NCBI GenBank assembly: GCA_964591105.1
Contig: CAZPZR010000086.1
Location: 1 to 6,132, forward strand
DNA from: CAZPZR01 sp964591105
Lineage (GTDB): Bacteria; Bacillota; Clostridia; Lachnospirales; Lachnospiraceae
Length of the DNA stretch: 6,132 bases
Reading direction: 5' to 3'
The translations under genes and the position numbers were made by a program. The notes under the pieces were generated by a model. The model worked only from the letters and a program-made list of their open reading frames with translations. It was not told the DNA's origin and did no database searches. Shown piece after piece: positions 1-4,393 of the stretch (the first letter of the stretch is position 1; every line of letters begins with the position of its first letter).

Positions 1-8
1 ACTGCCAT
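1..8 (-). CDS. rpsP: Probable 30S ribosomal protein bS16 (rpsP), first codons only
   Basis: Only the start of this gene is in the window: on the minus strand ATG at 8-6, GCA, then GT at the edge, giving Met-Ala-Val if the third codon is GTN. A strong ribosome binding site GGAGGAA lies at 22-16, seven bases before the ATG, so a real gene clearly starts here. The identification rests on context. In Clostridia and Bacilli ylxM-ffh is commonly followed by rpsP, whose product usually begins Met-Ala-Val. A TATAAT on the minus strand at 45-40 could be a -10 element for a promoter of its own, but I see no convincing -35. Otherwise the gene would be read through from ffh. The product would be a small 30S subunit assembly protein. 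Fewer than three codons are visible, so any other gene beginning Met-Ala remains possible. Confidence 0.65.
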
Positions 9-65
9 GTTTTTGTTCCTCCATAAAATTAATTTTCTTATTATAGTTTATTGTTTTTTTATTTA

Positions 66-88
66 TATAACGCACATTGTGCGGTATA
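66..88. repeat. Short hairpin in the ffh-rpsP intergenic region
   Basis: CGCACA-T-TGTGCG (71-83) is a perfect palindrome around one base. After an A/G mismatch it extends by four more A-T pairs (66-69 with 85-88). On the minus strand it lies about 30 bases after the ffh stop and is followed by an A-rich stretch, not a T-run, so it is not a standard Rho-independent terminator. It could be an mRNA processing or stability hairpin between ffh and rpsP, or a protein-binding palindrome. Its role is unknown. Confidence 0.5.
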
Positions 89-116
89 CACTTATACATC
101 TGCGCTTTCGCGTCTT

Positions 117-1478
117 TTAAAATGGCATGCGGAATTTCTTTCCTCGTTTGCCCATCTTTCCAAACTGTTTCATCATCTTTCGCATCTCATTGAACTGCTT
201 CACCATACGGTTTACTTCGCTGATATCAACGCCAGCTCCTCTGGCAATTCGATGCTTTCTAGATGGATTGAGAAGGTCTGGATTTCTTCTCTCCTCTAAT
301 GTCATGGAATAAATCATTGCTTCCATGCGAGCCATGTTTTTCTCTGCCTGAGCAGTCTGTTCGTCGTCAAGGCCTTTCATCTTGCCTTTGCCGCCCATCA
401 TGCCGCCAAGTCCAGGCATCATGTTCATGATACTTCCAAGACCACCCATGTTACGCATCTGCTTCACACTTTCCAGATAGTCTTCAAAATCAAACTGAGC
501 CTTTTTCAACTTCTTGGTCATCTCCATGGCTTTCTCTTCATCAATCTCAGCTTCTGCCTTTTCAATGAGTGTCAGCACATCTCCCATACCAAGAATTCGG
601 GATGCCATACGATCCGGATGAAATTGTTCCAAATCAGAAAGCTTTTCTCCCATACCAACATACAAGATTGGTTTCCCAGTAACTGCCTTTACAGATAACG
701 CAGCACCGCCTCGTGTGTCACCGTCTAACTTCGTAACAATCACGCCATCGACTCCGACTTTTTCGTTGAAGTCCTTCGCCACATTGACCGCATCCTGACC
801 TGTCATCGCATCGATAACGAGAATTGTCTGGTGCACATCAACTGTACGCTTAATCTCTTCCAATTCAGCCATCATGTCTTCATCAATGTGAAGTCGTCCA
901 GCCGTATCTAGGATCACGACATTATTGCCGTTCTTCTTCGCATACTCAATGGATGCCTTTGCAATATTCGCCGGTTTGTGGTTCTCGCCCATGGCGAATA
1001 CTTCCACACCCTGCTTCTCACCATTCACCTGCAGCTGTTTGATCGCCGCTGGTCTGTATACGTCACAAGCTACCAAAAGTGGTTTCTTGCCTTTTAACTT
1101 AAACTTTCCAGCAAGTTTTGCTGTAGTGGTTGTCTTACCTGCTCCCTGAAGTCCGGCCATCAGGATTACGGTAATCGCACTTCCTGGCTGGAACTTAATC
1201 TCAGTTGTCTCTGAGCCCATCAGTTTCACAAGTTCTTCATTTACAATCTTAATCACCATCTGTCCAGGATTCAGACCATTCATAACGTCCTGCCCAATTG
1301 CACGTTCCTGAACTCCTTTGATGAAGTCTTTTACAACCTTAAAGTTAACATCCGCAGCAAGGAGAGCTCTCTTAATCTCTTTCAGTGCTTCTTTTACATC
1401 GTCTTCTGTCAGACGTCCTTTGCCTCGCAGATTCTTAAATACGTCTTGGAGTTTTTCAGTTAAGCTGTCAAATGCCAT
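117..1478 (-). CDS. ffh: Signal recognition particle protein Ffh (SRP54), GTPase
   Basis: Ffh, with the SRP RNA, binds signal sequences emerging from ribosomes and docks with the receptor FtsY at the membrane through paired GTPase domains. The protein is 453 residues, normal for bacterial Ffh, and looks intact. The N domain is about residues 1-95. The G domain (about 96-298) carries G1 GLQGAGKTT (109-117), DVYRPAA (139-145), G3 DTAGR (191-195), G4 TKLD (249-252) and the closing GMGE (275-278). The C-terminal M domain has a Met/Gly-rich finger loop (about 341-367), which takes up signal peptides, and the RNA-binding element NPDLLNPSRKHRIARGAG (399-416). The end is basic and Met-rich. The start codon lies one base after the ylxM stop. 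Its ribosome binding site GGAG (1489-1486) sits inside ylxM, so the two genes are probably translationally coupled. Confidence 0.98.
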   Translation of the reverse strand: MAFDSLTEKLQDVFKNLRGKGRLTEDDVKEALKEIKRALLAADVNFKVVKDFIKGVQERAIGQDVMNGLNPGQMVIKIVNEELVKLMGSETTEIKFQPGSAITVILMAGLQGAGKTTTTAKLAGKFKLKGKKPLLVACDVYRPAAIKQLQVNGEKQGVEVFAMGENHKPANIAKASIEYAKKNGNNVVILDTAGRLHIDEDMMAELEEIKRTVDVHQTILVIDAMTGQDAVNVAKDFNEKVGVDGVIVTKLDGDTRGGAALSVKAVTGKPILYVGMGEKLSDLEQFHPDRMASRILGMGDVLTLIEKAEAEIDEEKAMEMTKKLKKAQFDFEDYLESVKQMRNMGGLGSIMNMMPGLGGMMGGKGKMKGLDDEQTAQAEKNMARMEAMIYSMTLEERRNPDLLNPSRKHRIARGAGVDISEVNRMVKQFNEMRKMMKQFGKMGKRGKKFRMPF

Positions 1479-1479
1479 A

Positions 1480-1824
1480 TTAAAGCTCCTCTATAATTTC
1501 GTTAGATACCTTTCGGATATTTGAGACTGTCTCTTCCGCATGTTCCTCATCATACGCTTCCAAAAGCTTATCGATTTCTCCCACTTTTCCTTTGATTTTC
1601 ATGAATTTTTCTACAAGATGAAGCTTATCTTCATATCCCTTTAATGTCTGATTACATCTCTTAATCTGATCATGTACACCTTGACGACTAATTCCAGCGT
1701 CCCTAGCAATCTCTCCAAGAGATAAATCTTCATATATAAATTGTCCGTAGATATCTTTCTGACGATCTGTCAGCAATTCTCCATAAAAATCAAACAACAA
1801 AGCATGTTCTAAAATCTCATTCAT
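1480..1824 (-). CDS. ylxM: YlxM family (UPF0122) putative DNA/RNA-binding HTH protein
   Basis: YlxM is a small helix-turn-helix protein nearly always encoded just before ffh in Firmicutes. It is presumed to affect the SRP pathway; a direct role with SRP RNA or Ffh is suggested for the family but not shown by this sequence. The product is 114 residues from the start chosen here. It opens with LLFDFYGELLTDRQ (9-22), a family hallmark. A helix-turn-helix resembling sigma-70 region 4 follows at about 34-57 (LSLGEIARDAGISRQGVHDQ), and then a charged helical tail, possibly coiled-coil. The start at 1824 is preferred over an in-frame ATG at 1845 for three reasons: AAAGGTG (1837-1831) is correctly spaced for 1824, the family begins close to this Met, and the upstream ATG lies inside the -10 box of the promoter. 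The gene is first in the operon with ffh. Confidence 0.93.
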   Translation of the reverse strand: MNEILEHALLFDFYGELLTDRQKDIYGQFIYEDLSLGEIARDAGISRQGVHDQIKRCNQTLKGYEDKLHLVEKFMKIKGKVGEIDKLLEAYDEEHAEETVSNIRKVSNEIIEEL

Positions 1825-1840
1825 TTTTTTCACCTTTGCT

Positions 1841-1869
1841 ATCATATACTAATTTCCTATAGGTGTCAA
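1841..1869 (-). promoter_or_regulatory. Sigma-A promoter of ylxM-ffh
   Basis: On the minus strand a perfect -35 TTGACA (1869-1864) is followed by a 17-base spacer and -10 TATGAT (1846-1841, five of six consensus bases). The predicted transcript start is about 1837-1833, which leaves only about 10-13 bases before the ylxM ATG at 1824. The ribosome binding site AAAGGTG would sit at the extreme 5' end of the mRNA. Confidence 0.8.
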
Positions 1870-1886
1870 GTATTTTTTCTTGACAC
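1863..1886. repeat. Inverted repeat made of two divergent TTGACA boxes
   Basis: GTGTCAAG (1863-1870) and CTTGACAC (1879-1886) are perfect 8-base inverted arms around an AT-rich 8-base spacer. The left arm contains the -35 hexamer of the ylxM promoter. The right arm contains an identical TTGACA facing toward the J-domain gene, but I find no well-spaced -10 for it. It could be an operator for an unknown regulator that would block the ylxM -35. It does not match the CIRCE heat-shock operator. Confidence 0.5.
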
Positions 1887-1905
1887 TTATAATTTTTTCT
1901 TTTCA

Positions 1906-1934
1906 TTGATTTCTTCCAGATTCTGTCGTAAGAT
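1906..1934 (+). promoter_or_regulatory. Candidate sigma-A promoter of the J-domain gene
   Basis: TTGATT (1906-1911), a 17-base spacer, then TAAGAT (1929-1934); each hexamer matches the consensus at four of six positions. It predicts a transcript start near 1941 and a leader of about 34 bases. A perfect TATAAT at 1955-1960 is also present, but a start from it would cut into the ribosome binding site and it lacks a -35, so the upstream pair is preferred. Confidence 0.4.
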
Positions 1935-1974
1935 AAATATGTTTCATTTCCATTTATAATAAGGGGAGGATATA

Positions 1975-2610
1975 ATGGAGAACCAAACATATTATGAAAT
2001 TTTAGGGGTTTCAAAGCGTGCATCCTACGAAGAGATTACTACCGCGAAGAATGTTCTTGCCAAGCAGTATCATCCAGATGTGAACATGCGCAAGGGCATC
2101 GATACCACAGAGAAGATGCAGGAGATTTTGGAAGCTTATCGCATCTTGAGCAATCCGAAGACGCGTGCCGACTATGACCGCGAGATTTCCGGACACCGCC
2201 AGGCTATGCAGACTTTTGACCTTTCCAAAGAGCAGGAACAGTCTTCTTCCGAAGACGCTGGGTTCATTGTCTATTGGAAAGCTTCCAATCAATTATTTGA
2301 TATTATTTGTGAAAGCGATCATTTACATAAGCAAAAAGGCAGTCAGGCAAGACTTTCTGCACTTGCGCTGGAAGCATTGAAGCACATTTTCACGCTGCGC
2401 GGCGCACAGATTCCGGAGCGTTACTGGCATCCAGATATTATGAACTGGTTACTGTTTGCTTCCTATAAGAATCGGAATTATACGGTTTCTTATCTTTTGA
2501 CTTTGTACGAAGATCATTTAAAAAATGATATTTCCAAAGTCAACAAATTAAAAATGCAGAACAAAGCGCTGCGCTATCAGCATTCTGTGAAAAAGCTGAT
2601 GAAGTACTAA
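1975..2610 (+). CDS. J-domain (DnaJ-like) protein with an uncharacterised C-terminal domain
   Basis: J-domain proteins recruit an Hsp70 (DnaK) and stimulate its ATPase. The N-terminal 70 residues are a good J-domain: YYEILGV (6-12), the essential HPD tripeptide (33-35) in QYHPDVN, and helix IV with AYRILSNPKTRADYD (54-68). It is not canonical DnaJ. At 211 residues it lacks the Gly/Phe-rich linker, the CXXCXGXG zinc repeats and the client-binding domains. After a Ser/Glu-rich linker (about 84-95) comes a mostly helical domain of about 115 residues that I do not recognise, with a strongly basic end. No signal peptide or membrane segment is visible, so it is probably a cytosolic co-chaperone with a dedicated client. 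The ATG at 1975 follows the strong ribosome binding site AGGGGAGG (1962-1969) by five bases. It is divergent from ylxM and probably monocistronic. Confidence 0.9.
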   Translation: MENQTYYEILGVSKRASYEEITTAKNVLAKQYHPDVNMRKGIDTTEKMQEILEAYRILSNPKTRADYDREISGHRQAMQTFDLSKEQEQSSSEDAGFIVYWKASNQLFDIICESDHLHKQKGSQARLSALALEALKHIFTLRGAQIPERYWHPDIMNWLLFASYKNRNYTVSYLLTLYEDHLKNDISKVNKLKMQNKALRYQHSVKKLMKY

Positions 2611-2622
2611 TTCTTTTTCACA
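2586..2622. repeat. Inverted repeat spanning the stop codon of the J-domain gene
   Basis: TGTGAAAAAG (2586-2595) and CTTTTTCACA (2613-2622) are perfect 10-base inverted arms with a 17-base loop holding the TAA stop (2608-2610). There is no T-run after the stem, so it is at best a weak terminator. Its right arm contains the TTCACA -35 of the next gene, so it may instead or also be a regulatory palindrome. Confidence 0.4.
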
Positions 2623-2645
2623 CATTCTGCCTTCCTTCATATTAT
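2617..2645 (+). promoter_or_regulatory. Sigma-A-type promoter of the Cys/Gly-rich gene
   Basis: TTCACA (2617-2622), a 17-base spacer, then TATTAT (2640-2645); both hexamers match the consensus at five of six positions. The predicted start is near 2652, giving a leader of about 26 bases with the ribosome binding site GGAGG at 2666-2670. The CATATTAT at 2638-2645 also loosely resembles a mother-cell sigma -10, so sporulation control cannot be excluded by eye. Confidence 0.5.
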
Positions 2646-2677
2646 GATAGTGTAAAAACATATTTGGAGGATTTCCT

Positions 2678-2926
2678 ATGGGCGATTTAAGTTCTAACTG
2701 TGGATGCGGATGTGATTCTGATGTAAGAAGAAGAGGTAGTGGATGCGACTGTGGATTCAGCAACAATAGTTGTCTCTGGATTATTTTACTTCTCTTCTGC
2801 TGTGGCGGAAACGGATTTGGTGGAAATGGCTGCGGCAACAACAGTTGTCTCTGGATTATTTTACTTCTCTTCTGCTGTGGCGGATGTGGCGATAGTTGGA
2901 ACAACGGATGCGGCTGTGGCTGCTAA
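2678..2926 (+). CDS. Small Cys/Gly-rich protein with duplicated hydrophobic segment
   Basis: This is an 82-residue protein with 16 Cys and 19 Gly. It opens with a CGCGC-type cluster (8-12), a short basic patch RRR (17-19) and CDC (23-25). It then carries NNSCLWIILLLFCCGG twice (29-44 and 54-69), 25 residues apart, and ends in another CGCGC (78-82). Each hydrophobic run is about 10-12 residues, too short for a normal membrane-spanning helix, and each ends in Cys-Cys-Gly-Gly. Gene reality is supported by a good promoter, GGAGG seven bases before the ATG, and a strong terminator 17 bases after the stop. From memory, similar proteins in gut Clostridia carry automatic names such as chorion class high-cysteine protein, because of composition only. 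The function is unknown. A surface or spore-coat structural component, or metal or thiol binding, would be guesses. No modification or export gene adjoins it. Confidence 0.85.
   Translation: MGDLSSNCGCGCDSDVRRRGSGCDCGFSNNSCLWIILLLFCCGGNGFGGNGCGNNSCLWIILLLFCCGGCGDSWNNGCGCGC
2761..2884 (+). repeat. Two 49-nt near-identical direct repeats within the Cys/Gly-rich gene
   Basis: Bases 2761-2809 and 2836-2884 are identical except for one synonymous change (T2767 versus C2842, Asn AAT/AAC). The offset is 75 bases, exactly 25 codons, so the reading frame is kept. Each copy encodes NNSCLWIILLLFCCGG. Smaller GGATGYG motifs at 2702, 2741, 2882 and 2907 show that the gene is built of Gly-Cys codon repeats. 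Confidence 0.95.
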
Positions 2927-2943
2927 CATACAAAAGACTTTCG

Positions 2944-2975
2944 AAAGAGGCTGTCAATCTGGCAGCTTCTTTTTT
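2944..2975 (+). terminator. Rho-independent terminator of the Cys/Gly-rich gene
   Basis: The stem AAAGAGGCTGTC (2944-2955) pairs with GGCAGCTTCTTT (2961-2972) around the loop AATCT, with two G-T wobbles. The T-run is 2970-2975. It starts 17 bases after the stop codon and isolates this gene from the downstream pair. Confidence 0.9.
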
Positions 2976-3086
2976 GCCCTCTGACACATTTCACACCTTA
3001 CTATCCTGTCATAAATCACACAGTTTCTTCATATATATTTACAACGTTAGTTGCAAATGGAGCTCGCCAAGCCCTAAGGAGTGCGT

Positions 3087-3488
3087 ATGGATCAGAAAGA
3101 TTTAAAACCCATGACTCCCTTTGATTGTCATGTCACGCCCGACGAACTATATATGTTAAAACTCCTTCTTCCATACACACCGCCATTTGTACAGCGTTTT
3201 CTTGGAATTTTCATTAAGTTTCTCGAATTTCGATACACGTGGAATTATTTTCAAGGGTTTGCAAATGCATCTTCGGAAAATGTTCTGCAGGACTTAAAAC
3301 CTTATATGCGAAAAGAGGAACAAGAAGCTATGGAGCAGATGGAATCTATGATGCAAATGATGGATATGGTTCAGAACATGCAATCTTCCGCCGAAGATCC
3401 GCAAGACCTCTTCTCGATGTTCGGCATGTTTGCAGATGCTCCACCTGGTTCCGAGCAATCACAAGATCACGATGCAAAGGAGACATAA
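3087..3488 (+). CDS. Hypothetical protein with Met-rich C-terminal half (first of a coupled pair)
   Basis: I do not recognise this 133-residue protein. The N-terminal half is compact and aromatic/hydrophobic (residues 11-58, including VTPDELYMLKLLLPYTP at 17-33 and FLGIFIKFLEFRYTWNYF at 38-55). It looks like two amphipathic helices and not a clear membrane anchor. The middle is a charged helix rich in Glu, Gln and Met (71-99, with seven Met between 82 and 94). The tail is acidic and probably disordered (100-133). The ATG at 3087 is chosen because TAAGGA (3075-3080) is six bases before it; the in-frame GTG at 3081 directly abuts that site. The gene overlaps the ribosome binding site of the next one, so the two proteins are probably made together and may interact. 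No nearby promoter is convincing: the AT-rich CATATATAT at 3030-3038 is the best -10 region. Confidence 0.8.
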   Translation: MDQKDLKPMTPFDCHVTPDELYMLKLLLPYTPPFVQRFLGIFIKFLEFRYTWNYFQGFANASSENVLQDLKPYMRKEEQEAMEQMESMMQMMDMVQNMQSSAEDPQDLFSMFGMFADAPPGSEQSQDHDAKET

Positions 3489-3491
3489 TTT

Positions 3492-3767
3492 ATGAATGAA
3501 TGGATGAATAACCCGAAGCTTCAGCACATTGACCCTATCAAATTAGAACTGATGAAGATAGCAGCCAAGCAGACAGAAGGAAAATCAGGAAAATCGCTGG
3601 CTCCTGTCATGATGACACTGATTACCGCCGCCGGTCAGAAAGGGATTCATTTCTCGCCCGACGAAATTTCCTTGATTCTAGATATTATAAAGGAAGGAAA
3701 ATCGCCGGAGGAACAGGCACAAATCAATCAGCTATCAAAAATGGTGGGCTCCTACTTTAAAAAGTAG
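3492..3767 (+). CDS. Hypothetical small helical protein (second of a coupled pair)
   Basis: This is a 91-residue protein I cannot assign. It appears all-helical and soluble. A first helix (about 15-27, PIKLELMKIAAKQ) is followed by a Gly/Ser/Lys linker, a hydrophobic helix LAPVMMTLITAAGQKG (36-51), and a conserved-looking motif FSPDEISLILDIIKEGKSPEEQ (54-75, split as two helices). The C-terminus is basic. The ATG at 3492 has AAAGGAGA (3476-3483) eight bases upstream, lying inside the end of the preceding gene, and only three bases separate that gene's stop from this start. The last codons and the stop lie inside the terminator stem, so gene end and transcription end coincide. Its likely role is as partner of the upstream protein; nothing in the sequence suggests an enzyme active site. 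Confidence 0.85.
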   Translation: MNEWMNNPKLQHIDPIKLELMKIAAKQTEGKSGKSLAPVMMTLITAAGQKGIHFSPDEISLILDIIKEGKSPEEQAQINQLSKMVGSYFKK

Positions 3768-3775
3768 GCCCACCA
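3742..3775. terminator. Bidirectional Rho-independent terminator between convergent genes
   Basis: TGGTGGGC (3742-3749) plus CTACTTT (3752-3758) pair with AAAGTAG (3761-3767) plus GCCCACCA (3768-3775), leaving a two-base bulge T3750 C3751 and a short AA loop. On the minus strand it begins five bases after the thioesterase stop and is followed by TTTTT (3741-3737, read as A on plus), a good terminator. On the plus strand it overlaps the final codons of the small helical gene and has only a weak T-rich tail (CTTTCTTA). Confidence 0.85.
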
Positions 3776-3780
3776 CTTTC

Positions 3781-4257
3781 TTACATTAAATCTTCTCGAA
3801 TCTGCACACGAAATTCCTTGCGAATCTCGCCCTTCTGCCATTCTTCTCTCTCATCATCTGTCTCTAAGATCAACTTTGGTACAGACTTTGGTTTTCCCGC
3901 ATCATCCAGCGCAACCATCGTAAAAAATGCTTGATTGATTACGGTTCGGTTCCCATCGATATCTTCCGCGTAGGTGTCCACCTTAATTTCCATAGAACTG
4001 TTTCCTACATATGTGAGGCGACCGCGAATGACTACCGCATCATCCTGATACGCTCCATGAAGGAAGGTCAGATTGTCTACGGACACTGTTGTTACGTTAC
4101 ATCTGGAATGGCGCTTTGCGACCAATGCGGCCACCTCGTCGATCCACTGCATCAAAACACCACCAAACAAACGACCTGCGGAGTTCAAATGTGTGGGACG
4201 TACAATGTGCACGGTCTCTACCGTCGATTCCGATACTTTTCTGCTTACTACGTTCAT
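3781..4257 (-). CDS. Hotdog-fold acyl-CoA thioesterase (YciA/BACH-like)
   Basis: The predicted reaction is hydrolysis of acyl-CoA to free acid and CoA in the cytosol. The 158-residue size fits a single-hotdog enzyme that works as a multimer. The family signature is clear: THLNSAGRLFGGVLMQWIDE (22-41), with Asn25, Gly32-Gly33 and the acidic residue Asp40 expected at the active site, followed by the central helix AALVAKRH (43-50). The strand motif VTTVSVDNLTFLHGA (55-69) and VVIRGRLTYVGNSSMEIKV (75-93) complete the fold. The C-terminal 35 residues are highly charged, as often seen in this family. Substrate chain length cannot be told from the sequence. The start ATG at 4257 follows GGAGAG (4271-4266) at a 10-base spacing. 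The gene is monocistronic, divergent from truA and convergent with the small orphan pair. Confidence 0.93.
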   Translation of the reverse strand: MNVVSRKVSESTVETVHIVRPTHLNSAGRLFGGVLMQWIDEVAALVAKRHSRCNVTTVSVDNLTFLHGAYQDDAVVIRGRLTYVGNSSMEIKVDTYAEDIDGNRTVINQAFFTMVALDDAGKPKSVPKLILETDDEREEWQKGEIRKEFRVQIREDLM

Positions 4258-4299
4258 TTTAACGTCTCTCCGTTCTAATTTTTTCGTTCAACTACTTTT

Positions 4300-4308
4300 A
4301 TTATAGCA
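4300..4308 (-). promoter_or_regulatory. Extended -10 promoter of the thioesterase gene
   Basis: The minus-strand TGCTATAAT (4308-4300) is a perfect extended -10 (TGN plus TATAAT). A -35 is weak (TTTAG-like near 4328-4323), as is typical for extended -10 promoters. The predicted start is near 4293, a leader of about 36 bases. Confidence 0.65.
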
Positions 4309-4315
4309 CAACATT

Positions 4316-4324
4316 TGCTATACT
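4316..4324 (+). promoter_or_regulatory. Extended -10 promoter of truA
   Basis: TGCTATACT (4316-4324) is an extended -10 (TGN plus TATACT, five of six). The -35 region (TTTTAT, 4296-4301) is poor and coincides with the -10 of the divergent thioesterase promoter. The predicted start near 4331 gives a leader of about 63 bases, ending in the ribosome binding site AAAGGAG (4378-4384). Confidence 0.55.
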
Positions 4325-4393
4325 AAAACAGATTTCAAACAGATAAACAAAGGTTATTTATCACTGAGCAACTACACAAAGGAGCGTAGATTT

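Noticed and set aside
1825..1845. N-terminal extension of YlxM starting at ATG 1845.
   Set aside because: It overlaps the -10 box and contains the ribosome binding site used for the ATG at 1824; homologues begin near the latter.
1..1974. An SRP RNA (ffs) gene, or CIRCE heat-shock operator, near ffh and the J-domain gene.
   Set aside because: No SRP RNA core motifs and no TTAGCACTC-N9-GAGTGCTAA sequence could be seen in the intergenic DNA.
2011..2292. A 93-codon minus-strand frame inside the J-domain gene.
   Set aside because: Antisense shadow of a clear J-domain coding region, without start signals.
2548..2904. A 118-codon minus-strand open frame with repeated Pro/Gln-rich segments, antisense to the Cys/Gly-rich gene.
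   Set aside because: Its repeats are just the complement of the 49-nt duplication. It has no ribosome binding site or promoter of its own, and the plus-strand frame has both plus a terminator.
2739..2984. An alternative plus-strand frame through the Cys-rich region, running into the terminator.
   Set aside because: It lacks a ribosome binding site and reads across the terminator stem; it is an out-of-frame shadow.
3009..3037. Possible SigE-like sporulation promoter (TCATAAA, 14 bases, CATATATA) before the orphan pair.
   Set aside because: The match is partial in an AT-rich stretch where chance matches are common; not enough to call.
3081..3086. GTG start two codons before the chosen start of the first orphan gene.
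   Set aside because: It directly abuts the AAGGA sequence with no spacer; the ATG at 3087 has a workable six-base spacing.
3931..4278. A 115-codon plus-strand frame antisense to the thioesterase.
   Set aside because: The minus strand carries a clear hotdog thioesterase with start, ribosome binding site, promoter and terminator; this frame has none.
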